DNA of 64,000 nt from contig WFMF01000120.1 in assembly GCA_011033025.1 (NCBI GenBank), positions 1-64,000 of the forward strand. Direction: 5' to 3'. Under the pieces are notes generated by a model. That model saw only the letters and a list, made by a program, of their open reading frames with translations. It was not told the DNA's origin and ran no database searches. Shown here piece by piece: positions 45,037-57,439 of this stretch (positions are counted from its first letter, which is position 1; every line of letters starts with the position of its first letter). The DNA is from Beroe forskalii (Eukaryota > Ctenophora > Nuda > Beroida > Beroidae). A program made the translations under genes and the position numbers.

Positions 45037-45262
45037 AACACAAGATAATAATATTTCGAAGACTTTTTCAAAGACCTAGGCAGTATAAATGAACTTGGCA
45101 ATTTGGTAATTACCAAGATATCCCGTATTTTGAACCTTGCCCAAAAACTAGGCGGATGAGATTATGACGCCATTATCAGGCATCCAAATGGTAAATTGAT
45201 CCCATCAAACCACCTATTTTTTCGTTCACAGTTTATCTCCGACACTTCAGTTCCACCCACTT
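45037..45262. repeat. 226-bp segment duplicated at 49339-49564
   Basis: From AACACAAGATAATAATATTT to CAGTTCCACCCACTT the two copies align over their whole length with scattered substitutions. The segment includes a degenerate family 1 MITE (ACTAGGCGG, GACGCCATTATCAGG, CCACCTATTTTTTCG). Confidence 0.9.
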
Positions 45263-46019
45263 CCACCTTACTTCCACTCCTAGTACCGTACTGACAGTTT
45301 TTTTTTCTTTTTTTGTCCCTCCCACTTCGACAAAACACTATTTTAAACAATGATAATGACGTCACTCCTAAAATCCTAAATGCTTTGGAGTGACTTGACA
45401 TATACTCGTTCCGTGACGTCGAACGGTCGATTGTTCGACCATTTTGAAAATGTCTGACCATTTCGAAATAGACAGAAAGTGACAGGGCAGACAATGTTTG
45501 GGTTAGGAGATATGGTTCTTATATAATTGGATTTTGATCAGTTTCGTCACAAGTTGCAATTGACAGAGGTAAAACGACAGGTATGACAGTTTGTCTTGGC
45601 GCTGAACTAATCGCTCCCTGTATAATAACATATTCTCTGTTGTGTTTTAAAATCTTGATTTGATTTCAAATTTGAGCCTTAAGATTTTAATTTTTCCTAA
45701 TTTTGAATAATTGCTGTGTAAGACTACTTACTGGAAGATGATCTCAGTTGTAGGTCGTTTCTGCCGAAAATCACAATAATGGATGGTGGATGCACTACAC
45801 AGTTTAGAATTGCAAAGTAAGCTATATATGACGTATTATTTGAAACACACGTATTGAAACGCAAGGAAATATTTTATACAAATCACTTCAGTGTTCTGCA
45901 GATTACAAAACACAGGATCTCACCCAACCACTGGCGACTCCCAGCGCACAAAACAATACAACACAATATTATTTCTTATACAACGGGTGATATAGGTGTA
46001 CAAGGTTAGATCTTGTATA

Positions 46020-46101
46020 TGGAAAAATAGGCGGTGTGACGTTATCAAATCAACATTTAGGTCAAGATAATGGCGTCATTTTCTACTATGCATAGTCCGC
46101 A
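46020..46101. mobile_element. Family 1 MITE, degenerate
   Basis: GAAAAATAGGCGGTGTGACG, CAAGATAATGGCGTCATT and the outline of family 1 are present; the right end is eroded. Further TGACGTCA-bearing fragments lie at about 47136 and 47302. The rest of 45263-48390 has no recognised feature. Confidence 0.55.
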
Positions 46102-48389
46102 AATGACAACCTGTATCATAATGTTATTGAAATAACCATGACTCTTACACTGCGTCTTACATCTTGTTGGCCCATCACAATGTTCTGGGCTTATCGAACC
46201 TGCTGATTCAATAGGAGGCTGTCTTATAGTGTCTGTCTTAAAGACCCTTAAATATCTATTCTAATCGTGCGTGCAAAGATCGTAGACCTCTCCATAATAC
46301 ATTTTATCATGTTGAATCATGATACTGCCATCATTCCTGACAGTTATATATCCCCTATCATGGTGATCGCTGATCATGGCCTTCTCTGATCTCAAATTCT
46401 GAGATCATGAGTCTCCTTTATAGAATGATGAGGTCCACTGAGGGCCTTCGGAATTAGATTTTCATGGTCCATGCACCTATATTAGAGCATGGAAAATGAC
46501 ATTTTTTATGAGATTGTTTGAATTTTAATAATCTAGTGAGGCATGGTTTGAATCATGTTTACATTGACCTGCCATTTATGATCTAATGTATTGGAATTTG
46601 TTTCAGACACCGGACGCTAAACCAAGTGGAATTCCGACTGCTGCTGTGACTTCATTACAGAAAGCTGAGTGAACAGTCAAATGGATGGATGGAAAACTCT
46701 GTCGAATCATTCGGGTAAGTCCATGATATATCAAAAGTTTTATTTTTAACAACCCTGATTTCTTTCCTATTTTACCCCTGCCACAATATAGGCAACTCCC
46801 TAGTCCCATCTTCGTTTCCGACAGGAATTAGATTTTATAAAGCCCGTATTGTGTCCATACTTCCCACTTAAGGGTATGGGGAAAGATTCCACGTTATAAC
46901 AACTACACACTCTGAACTCTCATACTGACGTGTCGCCCTAAATAATATCTCCCGCTTTTTACCTGGAATCGAGTGTTTTGTGGTGGTGTGGGGAGTTACA
47001 AAACCCCATTTGATCGCGGTAAAAAGCCTTCCTAAACGTATTTATATTCGTCGAAAATATAAGACGTAGGTTTTGTTTATATTTGTTCCACTAAAAATAT
47101 CTCCTCACTGGCTGCCCATGAGAAATTGCCACTGTGACGTCATCAATTCCTCATTTCAAACCCTTAAAATGACGACATTTTATCCCAGCATGCGCCCTGA
47201 CCTGGAAGTCAAAAACAAAGGATCAAATCATTGGTCAGGATTTAAAGGACTCGCACTGCACTTATAAATACGGCTGACGGGCCTGTAGCACGCGCGTTGA
47301 AATGACGTCATCGCCTGGGTTTGAAATGGAGCGTTGATGACGCCGCAGGGGGTCTATTATATATATTTATCTTATATCCTGCTATCCTGGCCTGTCAGGG
47401 AGTACACACGCTCAGAAATTCGAATGGGCAATTAAACAGGGCGAGGTAAGGGGTGTTCTGTATTGTCGGGAATTTATATTAATTTTAGTTCGAGAATACC
47501 AGAGCGTGACGAATGGAATTGTATGAGTTCTGTGGATGGTACGGTGGCTGTTGAGTAAAATTTATAATACAGGATTTGGAATTTGAAAAGTTTTCAAAAA
47601 TAATCTACCATTACCTTATGAACACTTATGAAGCTTCACTGTTGATCATCTCCGCATGATATTATCAATTGTGTCCTATGAACTCTTAAAAATCTCAAAT
47701 CAATAATAAATTCTCAAAATAATCAAGAGATAAAATCAAATCAAGAAAATCTAAGCAGGGAAATATATTTTACAAAATTCCAAGCATAGCAAAAGTACGA
47801 GGGTTATATCTTTTAAACCTCGTTATTAACCGTTCTACGTTCTAGTGCAGTAGAAAAGGACATGAAATTACAGATACTCATGTACTTATAAAATGATCCG
47901 GGCATTAATATAGGCTATCGGGAGCTTTATTATCATAGTCTAATGTTAGTGAGTTGATGATGAAGTTTGGGCTGTGTTTCGGTTTATGACAGGACATGTA
48001 CATACAGATGTATCTGACGTTTAAAATACGCTTGGATAAACGAAGATATCTCTAGAAAAAGTCAGCGTATCTCTACTAGAGAAAGTAAATGTGAACTGTA
48101 TTTATGTTTCGAGCATAGAGATTTATGTAATGGAAGAGTCGGGTATGTAATATATCGATAGTTAAAATATTATATCCATATAGTTGCTTAGAACGTTTCT
48201 AATTTTGGTAGTTCCTGATTATGAGTTTGATAATTTTATGCACATGGTTATATACCATAATCGTCTTTGGCATTATGCCAAATTTGCATGTAGCCATGTG
48301 GCACTTTTTACTGAGATGTTATGGAGATGAATGTCTTATCATGATATCTAAGTATCTAAGATATCGACGAGACACCATATCTACATGAT

Positions 48390-49335
48390 AATATTAACAA
48401 ACAACTACAGCAGATAAAATCAGGAGGAATGTCCTACCAAGATATCTATGATATCTATTATGATATCTAAGTATCTGTGATATCTATGAGCATGATTATG
48501 ATAACAAAGAAGTACACTAGTAGAAATCAGGAGTAATGTCTTACCATGATATCTATGAGCATGATTAGATACCTAAATGTTGACATATTAACAAGGAACT
48601 ACACTAGAAGAGGAATGTCTTACCATTGTTATCAGGCTTGTTGTCTATCCATGATATTAACAAACAATAAAGGAATGAGGAGGAATGTCCTACCATGATA
48701 TCTATGATATCTATGAGCATATAACAAACAATGAAGGAATCATGAAGAATGTCTTACCATTGTTATCAGGCTTGTTGTCGGGGGCTGGGGATGACTAGGT
48801 AAAATCTTATAACATCTACATGATATCGACAAGTTAACAACTGTGAATGCCAGACATGGGTGTTATAGTATTAACAAATAAAGAACTACAGCAAGATAAA
48901 TCAGGAGGGATGTCTTACCATGATATCTATGAGCATGATTAGATATCTACATGATAAATTGATAACCATGATAATAATAACAAGGAACTACACTAGAAGG
49001 AATGTCTTACCATTGTTATCAGGCTTGTTGTCGGGGGCTGGGGATGACATGATGTAGCCATGATTATGAGATGTGTTGGAAATGATTTGAGTAGAATCAT
49101 GTTATGGGCATGGTATCGGAAAGTGTCTAATCGGTTTTATAATTTAACAAACAAGTACAGTAGGAGAAATCAGGAGGAATGTCTTACCATAATATCTATG
49201 ATATCTATGAGCATGATTAGATATCTACATGATAAATTGATAACCATGATAATAATAACAAGGAACTACACTAGAAGGAATGTCTTACCATTGTTATCAG
49301 GCTTGTTGTCGGGGGCTGGGGATGACATGATGGGG
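48390..49335. repeat. Tandem array of duplicated exon end plus splice donor (minus-strand sense)
   Basis: Read on the minus strand, the motif GTAAGACATTCC occurs seven times (plus two GTAGGAC variants), each after ATG. In four units the preceding sequence matches the end of the exon at 49567-49701 (CCTGATAACAATG). The others are preceded by ATATCATG repeats. Units vary from about 80 to 280 bp. Confidence 0.8.
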
Positions 49336-49338
49336 GAT

Positions 49339-49564
49339 AACACAAGATAATAATATTTCGAAGACTTTTTTAAAGACCTAGGCAGTATAAATGAACTTGG
49401 CAATTTGGTAATTACCATGATATCCCGTATTTTGAACAGTGCCAAAAAAATAGGCGGATCAGATTGTGACATCATTATCAGGCATCAAAATAGTAAATTT
49501 ATGCCATCAAACCACCTATTTTTTCGTTCACAGTTTATCTCCGACACTTCAGTTCCACCCACTT
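49339..49564. repeat. Second copy of the 226-bp duplication, inserted in the donor array
   Basis: Matches 45037-45262. Its right end abuts the splice donor of the membrane-anchor exon, supplying the last four bases of GTAAGT. Confidence 0.9.
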
Positions 49565-49566
49565 AC

Positions 49567-49701
49567 CATTGTTATCAGGCTTGTTGTCGGGGGCTGGTGA
49601 TGACATGATGTAGCCATGATTATCCTTGTCTTTCACCCGTTTCCGGGCTATAATGGCAGCAACCGCGGCCATTACATGCAACGAGCCAAATAAACGAGGT
49701 C
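49567..49701 (-). CDS. Probable internal exon encoding a membrane anchor and cytoplasmic start
   Basis: The frame reads LFGSLHVMAAVAAIIARKRV followed by KDKDNHGYIMSS and a Pro/Asp/Asn-rich segment, ending at a consensus GTAAGT donor. A hydrophobic stretch followed by RKRVKDK is the usual single-pass anchor and stop-transfer pattern. The proposed acceptor (TTTTGAG at about 49702) is weak. No other exon of this gene is recognised in the window, and the family is unknown. The exon end and donor are duplicated several times downstream (48390-49335), supporting a real exon rather than a chance frame. Confidence 0.4.
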
Positions 49702-50219
49702 CTCAAAACATCTAGAACCGAGGAAGGGAACTAAGACACGAGGCAGGAAAAGATGTGCGAGGGATGTCTTGGGTAATGTTATATCTAGCTTAGGAGTTTT
49801 AGCGGGAAGTTAGTTAGTACGATAGAACAAGCTGAAAAACAGAATATTCGAAAGCTTCTGATCACAACTCTTTCGATTCAGTAATATTGTTTAAACTTCA
49901 ATCTCTTGAGAACATTCATTGGAAAACTCTACGATATGACTGAAAAGTAACACGAATCTAGATACAATATATCAAAATCTGGTACAGATAAAATTAATTT
50001 GATTTGAAGATGAATGCGCATGGAAATCATAACGAACTTTTTGTGATTTATGGCGTATCAGCTTACGTACAGATCCAATTGACACCGTCTAACATTGACC
50101 AATCAGCGTGCGAGATTTTGGGGTGATTTCGAGACTTTATGATTCGCTGTTCCGCGAATGGGTGTGTTTTGGCCGGCGTGGAGGAAAGTCTGAAGTGCCT
50201 CAAGTCATTAGTACACAAG

Positions 50220-50615
50220 ATATTTCAGATGAATGAAGGAATAAGATCACTCAGAGATAAGGAAGTCAATGAACGTGAGGATCAATCTCATTGAGATAAG
50301 AGCTAGTATTAGACTTTATTAGAGTACTCCCTCTAAAATAAGAAGTGAAATAAACGTGCGGGTCAGAGCTGATCAATCTCATCTCATTGAGATAAGAGAC
50401 TAAGCTATATTAGAGTACTCCCTCTGAAATAAGAAGTGAAATAAACGTGCGGGTCAGAGCTGATCAATCTCATCTCATTGAGATAAGAGACTAAGCTATA
50501 TTAGAGTACTCCCCCTGAAATAAGAAGTGAAATAAACGTGCGGGTCAGAGCTGATCAATCTCATCTTATTGAGATAAGAGACTAAGATGACATGAGATAA
50601 GAGCTATATATTTAG
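50220..50615. repeat. Tandem repeat, about 98-bp unit, four copies
   Basis: GAAATAAACGTGCGGGTCAG, CTGATCAATCTCATCTCATT and GAGATAAGAGACTAAG recur in order. A CCAAT-type fragment (ATTGACCAATCAGCGTGCGA) precedes the array at about 50093. Confidence 0.85.
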
Positions 50616-50621
50616 TCTATT

Positions 50622-51405
50622 GGGGGGGGGTTTCACTGTCCCAATTGTCCCAAACTCAAGAAAAAGTGGATTGGGACAAGGACAATTGGGACAAATGGGA
50701 CATTTGGGACAAATGGGACAATTGGGACAAATGGGACAGCGAAAATAGAACAAATGGGACTCGAAAAAGTGAATTTGGACTGGGACAATTCCGTCCAGTC
50801 AAATGGGAATAAATTGGGACAAATGGGACAGAGAAAATAGAACAAATGGGACTCGAAAAAGTGAATTTGGACTGGGACATTTGGGACAATTGGGACATTT
50901 GGGATAATTGGGGACATTTGGGACAAATGGGACAGAGAAATGAGGAACAAATGGGACTCAAAAAAGCAATGCAGACTGGATCAAATGGGACATTTGAAAC
51001 AAAATGACAGAGACAACTGGGATTGAAATGATTGTGTTTTGAGAGCGGCAGTTTAGTGTTTTTGTCTCACAGCCTGTTACATCAAATGCTGGCATAACCA
51101 CTGTTGCAACTGTATTTTTCCCATCATAGGTTTTGGGATAGGGAAGAGGGAACACTTAACCACTGCAAACAAACACAACCAAAATATGAACTTAGTATAC
51201 TAGTATGAATATGAAATTCATTTAAATGATAGAACATCTTGAACCAATGTAAAAAAATGATAAATGACTGTTTTTTTCAAATTTTTGTTTGTCCCAATTG
51301 TCCCAATAAGAGTTATCTAATTGTCCCAAAAACCAGTCCCAAACTCAAAAAAAAGTAAATTGGGACAGGGACAATTGGGACAATTGGGACAGTGAAACTC
51401 CCCCC
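50622..51405. mobile_element. 784-bp TIR element with TGGGACAA repeats and 6-bp target duplication
   Basis: Left end GGGGGGTTTCACTGTCCCAA and right end TTGGGACAGTGAAACTCCCC are inverted repeats. TCTATT flanks both sides (50616-50621 and 51406-51411). The interior is packed with TGGGACAA(A/T) repeats on both sides of a unique middle (51000-51280). The middle contains a short minus-strand open frame (PKTYDGKNTVATVVMPAFD) of unknown meaning. The element is inserted within a satellite block. Confidence 0.75.
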
Positions 51406-51411
51406 TCTATT

Positions 51412-51945
51412 AAATACACGCTCCCTCCACTCAGATAAGGAATAAACACGGAGGGAGGAGGAGTCCGAGGGCGGTGGACGAGGGGAGTGAATAAGTATTG
51501 AGATAAGAGCTATATATTAGACTACACTCCCTCCTCTCAAATAAACACGGAGGAGGGCGGAGGAGGGGAGTGAATGAGTATTGAGATAAGAGCTATATAT
51601 TAGACTACACTCCTCCTCTCAAATGCGGAATAAACACGGAGGGCGGAGCTGAGGGGAGTGAATGAGTATTGAGATAAGAGCTATATATTAGACTGCACTC
51701 CCTTCTCTCAAATGCGGAATAAACACGGAGGAGGATGTAGTGAATGAGTATTGAGATAAGAGCTATATTAGACTACACTCCCTCCACTCAAATGCGGAAT
51801 AAACACGGAGGGCGGAGGAGGGGAGTGAATGAGTATTGAGATAAGAGCTATATTAGACTACACTCCCTCCACTCAAATGCGGAATAAACACGGAGGAGGG
51901 CGGAGGAGGGGAGTGAATGAGTATTGAATTAAACACCCAGCTAAC
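51412..51945. repeat. Tandem repeat, about 88-bp unit, six copies
   Basis: GAGATAAGAGCTATAT, TTAGACTACACTCCCTCC and GCGGAATAAACACGGAG recur in order. GATAAGAGCTATAT also occurs at the end of the 50.2-kb array, so the two arrays are related. A TGACGTCA-bearing fragment follows at about 52070. Confidence 0.85.
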
Positions 51946-52719
51946 TAACTCGTGTAGTGCACGTATATATAAGCTCTTCCCGCACTGAGTAATAATAAGC
52001 TCATCCACGCTAACGTATATATATATATTGACCTGCTCAATTCATATATAACGAGAATGGTAGGACTATGTGACGTCATTATCAGGGCGTAACGTGGGGC
52101 GTTGTGGACGTTATACGGTGTAGTTTTCGCGTGCGTCGTACATGTAATCTGTGCGTTAACTGACCCTGCACAATTTACGAATTAGAATCCAGCATAGAGA
52201 ACATATATATATATAAAGGTTCAATAAAGATTTATACAATCAAGAAATTCAAATTGCACTAAAATAGCGCTGCACGCGCGTCACGCGTGCTGGTGCACGA
52301 ACGTCCTATATTTATATATCTTATCTCAAGAAATCAATGTAAATTATATATCTTATCTCAAGAAATCAATGTAAATAATATAAGAAATCATATATTATCA
52401 ATGTAAATCATATATATCAGAGGCAAGCCCCCCGAACACTATATATATCCTAGGAGCTCTATGATATATTCTGCTCAATATATATAAATACAGGAGAAGG
52501 GGGAGGAGGAGGGGGAGCTCTATATGAGCCTCCTGAGAGTGTAGAGGGCTATATCAATTATAGTACAGTACCTCCACCTGAATACAATGGGATTATACAT
52601 ATAGTTATATAGTGAGCCAGTGTGTGTGTGTGTGTGGCTGTATGCTAAGAGGATGGATATATTATAAAGGAGTAGGCATCATCATCTAGGTGGAGCATGG
52701 GGGTATGTATGTAATTACA

Positions 52720-53095
52720 TGCAGCGCATCTCATTGAGTCGCACCCGTACACTGCCCGTACACTCATTTAAACTTGGCACTTACACAACTCGCACATACA
52801 TTGGTACCTGGCACTTACGTAACCCATACACACATTGGTACCTAATACTTACAGTCTTACACCGCCCGTACGGCGTACACACATCCTTATCTAGTACTGA
52901 CACAACCTATCACAATTGATAGCAGGTACTGACACAACCCATACACACATTGGTACCTTGTACTTTCTCAACACATGCAGACATTGGTATCTGATACTTA
53001 CACAACTCTTACACGCATTGGTAACTAGTACTAACATAACCCATACACACATTGGTACCTGATACTTACCAATTGGTACCTGGTACTTGATTATA
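52720..53095. repeat. Degenerate 33-36-bp minisatellite
   Basis: CACACATTGGTACCTGATAC-like units recur about ten times with variable spacing. Confidence 0.75.
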
Positions 53096-53522
53096 AGCAT
53101 ACGTACGCAAAAGCTTCATACAAACACGATTATATCAGAATTTCGTCTTTGCGCGGTAGCATATGTTGAAGGTTCATGGGTATAACTATCAGGTATGATA
53201 TCCTTGAAGCTATCATAACAAAGGCAATTATGGTATTAAGGTATTTACACGCATATCTGCGCCCATCCACACACCCACAAACATACGTCTTATTTTACAC
53301 AAACATGCAGAAATATACAAAAATATACACACAAATTACACACAAATTACACACAAAAATACACAAAATACACACACTCGAAAGCGCATACATAAACCGT
53401 TTTTCTCTCCCTCTTGCCAGACGAAAGGGAAGGAAAACATACACGCATCACTACTACAAAAAGACTCATTGGCCCTCCCTGCAGTTCCTTATTTAAATAT
53501 CAATCCCTGTGACACAAAAATA

Positions 53523-53611
53523 CTCGCAATTCAACATACGTCATAAAATCTCCCTATTTTAGCATGATAATGACGTTATCAAAATACTGCCTATTTTTAT
53601 CTTACGCGTAT
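53523..53611. mobile_element. Family 1 MITE, degenerate
   Basis: CGTCATAAAATCTCCCTATTTTAGC, in pieces shared with other copies, then CATGATAATGACGTTATC and TGCCTATTTTTATC. Confidence 0.5.
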
Positions 53612-53689
53612 TTTATACAAGAGAGTCTGCCCTTCACCTTGGAGTCAATGAGGCATGGATCGCGTGTAATGTATGCATGTATGCACACG

Positions 53690-54130
53690 CAAAATGAGGG
53701 GTTAAAATGGTGGGTTGATGATGTGTGTAATGTATTTAATATGCATGTATGCACACGCGCAACTGCTAACAAGATGAGGGTGCTATTATCATGAGTTACT
53801 ATGGGTAGTAGATGATGTCATTATCAGGGTGTACTGTACATGCATGTATGCACTATGCACACGCGTTATCGCGAACAAGATGCTGATTTGATTATCATCA
53901 TGGCTTAGAAAGGCGGGATGATGAAATCATTGAAATGGGTAAGAATGTCGAGTGATTAATGTATGATCATGTGATTTTATCATGGGTAAGAATGGCGAAT
54001 TGATGACATCATTAAAATGGGTTAGAATGCTGAGATGATGATGTCATTAAAATGGCGATGTAGATGATGTAATCAAAATGGGTTAGAATAGCGATGTATT
54101 TGACATCATTAAAACGGGTTAGAATGTCTA
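53690..54130. repeat. Degenerate tandem repeat (GGGTTAGAATGGCGA type)
   Basis: Units of about 35-50 bp built from ATGGGTTAGAATG and GATGATGTCATTAAAATG. A short (GGA)n run lies at about 54221-54242. Confidence 0.65.
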
Positions 54131-54538
54131 TTTAGATTGTAGAGTAGCTCTAGTGGCAGATAATGAGGCCAATCCCCTGCGAGTGCTCTTCTAAAGCTAA
54201 TGTATACATGCAAGAGTAGATGGAGGAGGAGGAGGAGGAGGAGGTCTAGTGGTCTCACTGTATGTGCGCATTTTACACTCATATGGAAATTGCAATATGA
54301 TTGGTCCACCGCGGAAACATATATATATTGGTGACTCAAAGCTACGTCATCGTCATTGTAAATCGTGATGAATTGATGACATATCAATCTGCATATACTG
54401 ACCGGTTTTCAAGAGCTCAATCTCATATCATTCATTATGCGCACAAAAGTCGAAAACACCTGTGAACTTATGAATGGGATGATGCATATAAGCATGTTTT
54501 CACGTATCGATACTATAGGCGTGAAAAGAAGAGGGGGT

Positions 54539-54637
54539 CTAAACGCCGCGCACGAGAAATAGGCGATTCAACGTCATCAACTCACTACATTGAGCTACGA
54601 TAATGAAGTTTTCTACCGCCTATTTCTCGTGAGAGGA
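54539..54637. mobile_element. CRE-type MITE (family 1), near full length
   Basis: AAACGCCGCGCACGAGAAAT, AACGTCATCAACTCACTACA, and ACCGCCTATTTCTCGTG at the far end. One CRE half is mutated (AATGAAGTTTT). GGTCTAA occurs on both sides. Confidence 0.8.
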
Positions 54638-55863
54638 GGTCTAACACTAAGCGGCAAGCGCACTAAATGAGATATTTCTTGTGCGAGGGGTTTAATACTG
54701 AGCTAACTGAAACATGAAAGAGAAAGCAAGAGTTGGTTTCGGGGAAAGGTCACAGTAACAGTGGTGTCACAAGATCATGCAAATTTCATCTCCGATATGT
54801 AAGTAACTTGCGTCACGGAAGTCAATGCGTGGTAGAACTCGGTTGTGCGGCCATACCTGCTATCTCACTTGGTGATATGTCCTTACAGACCGAAGGTGAA
54901 GTGAGAGTGGGGTTTAGAAGCCGAGTGTCAGGAAGTTAAAGGGTAGTTAGAGTGAGATTTGGAAACCGAATGATCGATAGTTTGGGTAGTTTTAGAAGGA
55001 GTGTTAGAGGAGATAAGAATAGGATTCGTGAGCGAGTACTAGATATGATACTTGGGACTTGGAAGCGAGTAGAGTACTAGAGATGATACTATAAAGACGG
55101 TGCATGTACAAACTACAGAGAGAGCGGCGGTATACCAAGCATTTCACAAAGCTCTGTATATTTCACAGAGCTCTATACTCCAAGCTGTACAGGATAATAG
55201 AGGGGGTCCCACAGTGTCGTCATAATCCTACCATATATGGGCAAAAATTACCAGGAAATGCCCAAATATGGTATGATATTAGGGCAGCTTGGAGGGGGTC
55301 GTTTACGAATAATAGACTGGCAAAAGTATCGGTGTTAGAGTGAAGAGTGGTAGCACACTTAATATACGGCGTGTAATCGGAGTGCGAGACACCACATTGG
55401 GTTGTGTCCGGGGAGATAGAGAGCAAATGGAGCTCAAAATAGCAAGGAGCATAACAGGCAGCAGACGAGAACAGACGACAGCGACATTATCAATATATGT
55501 TTTATGCTTGGAAGCAGATATATAAGCGTGGACGGGAAGGTAGGAAGATACAAACGTCATCAAGTAATCGCGTAAAACTTTGATGCTGAGTTCATTGCCA
55601 ACTGCCAATCATTCGCGCGTAACGTTTCCAGATCTGTTGCCATGTTAGCCAAAACTTACGAGCAATTAGCAAATCTCGAGTGTCATTCGATATATATATA
55701 TATCGTGGATATAAAATCACGTGACCACATTAGATCACGTGATCAATGTATCAGATCACGTGTTCTATCACGTGTGCCGTGAGAGCGCCGTAAGAAAACG
55801 CGACGGTCTGGAAAAGGCGCACTTTTTAGTTACCGCAATAGGACTCTAAGACAAACTTTCAGT

Positions 55864-55967
55864 ACGCGTCGCACATGAGTTTTAGGCGGTTGCCAGTGAT
55901 GTAATTATATCTTGGCGTAGAATGAGGAGTTGATGGTCATGAACTGCCTATTTATATTTCTTGTGGG
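55864..55967. mobile_element. Family 1 MITE, degenerate
   Basis: GCACATGAGTTTTAGGCGGT faces GAACTGCCTATTTATATTTC. The core keeps GAGTTGATGGTCATG but no intact CRE. Confidence 0.5.
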
Positions 55968-57347
55968 TCTCTCTGAAAATATGATAGAAACTTTGCGATC
56001 ATGACCATGGCAACAAATTTACGCGACGTCAAACTTCGGTCCGTCAATATTCAACTCAATGTAATAAGTGCCCCGATATAAAAACTTATAGATATAGGTA
56101 GGACATATATAAAACCGGACAAAGTCAGGCATGGCTGATGGCTTTCCCCGAAAAACTGCCTGGAAATTGCCCTGATTTTTCTAGGAAACGAGGATGTTCA
56201 TTATAAGGGTTATTACATATATTTTTTGTTATCATTTTCAGACGACATTCACAAAACTGTTTGTATTGGGATCGTATAAATATATGAAAAGGTAAAAAGG
56301 ACTTGTCTGTATTGTAACCGTAAACTATGGAAAAAGAGATGGAGACGCATGTCGATCTATGGTATTTTTCAGAAAAAGTTTTACTAGTAGACAGCCTCGG
56401 ATCGTTTACATCTGAAAGTCAAGACATGGCGTCCGGGAATCTAGAATCTATTTAGTAAATAGACTTCGAGAGTCCAGGAAAATAAAATTATTAACCAATA
56501 TTGTGTTGATTGCTTGGTAGAGGAGTAACCACGTGTCATTTTGAACATCCCAACTGATTATCGAAAGAATTCTAAACCTATAACTCTATAAGAACTATCA
56601 AAAGCTTAGAGCGGTTTTAGAGAGGCATTTCCAGTGATAACTAATCAATTAACTCGAGATCGAAACATCCTTTTTTACATGGCAAGATGATATTATAGCC
56701 ATGTAAAATTTAGAAAAATGAAGTAAAGAAATTAAAAAAGGCCTCCACTCAACCGTTGGTAAGATTCAAACTGAAAATAAATTCGGATTCTACGAATTTT
56801 TACGTAGCTCCACTGATTTTTCCAGAAAACGAACTATCAAACAGAACAATTCGGCAATAACGAAAGACTCTGCCTTGAATAAAATGCCTGACCAACGAGA
56901 TTTTGACTATAATAGTAAAACGATGTCCCATATAATTGCCCAATGCTTTCAATGCTCTAGGATATTAGTCCATCAAACTCATGACACGTGAAATTCCTCG
57001 GAAATTCACTCTGGAAGTCAGAGCCGGGATAACAATATATAATCATACATATAAGCGCACGCAATTAATCCATATAGTCTAGAAGTCAGAGGGGTCTAGG
57101 ATACGTCTATCGAGGTAGCTTGACACATGAAATTCCTCGGAAATTCACTCTGGAAATCAGATAACAATATAATAATAAGAGCACGCAATTAAATACTATA
57201 TAGTCCGGGATGTCTGATACGGAATCATACTTACTCCATCCGTGTCTCTCTGGGAGAACATTTGACGTCTGTATACTCTCTTGAGGAATATATAAGGTCC
57301 GTCTAGCGAACAGGTATATCTCAGCGTATATATCATTTAACCATAGT

Positions 57348-57439
57348 GAGAATGATAGGCGGTTAAATGATGACGCCATTATTATCGCATAATATTGTAA
57401 ATTGACGAGGATTTTAACCGCCTATTTTTCCCGCGCGGG
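57348..57439. mobile_element. Family 1 MITE
   Basis: GAATGATAGGCGGTTAAATG faces TTTTAACCGCCTATTTTTCC. TGATGACGCCATTATTATC is a CRE-like core. A partial copy follows at 57475-57545, and another at 57810-57870. Confidence 0.6.

Noticed and set aside
46607-46672. Possible plus-strand terminal exon after a TTTCAG (TPDAKPSGIPTAAVTSLQKA then stop)
   Set aside because: Protein-like but only 22 codons, with no matching upstream exon found.
45037-49564. 226-bp direct repeats 4.3 kb apart considered as a pair of LTRs
   Set aside because: No TG...CA ends, no primer-binding or polypurine site, no reverse transcriptase or other element gene between them; one copy carries an embedded MITE and sits in a local duplication array.
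50633-50950. Long open frames rich in Pro, Val and Cys on the minus strand
   Set aside because: These are translations of the TGGGACAA repeat and have no start, domain or splice support.
51010-51155. Minus-strand frame containing PKTYDGKNTVATVVMPAFD
   Set aside because: Protein-like but short, inside a repeat element, and without a recognised family. Mentioned under the element, not called as a gene.
57107-57379. Minus-strand open frame ending near a GTAAGTATG donor-like site
   Set aside because: Its start lies within a family 1 MITE and the protein shows no recognisable feature; the donor may be chance.
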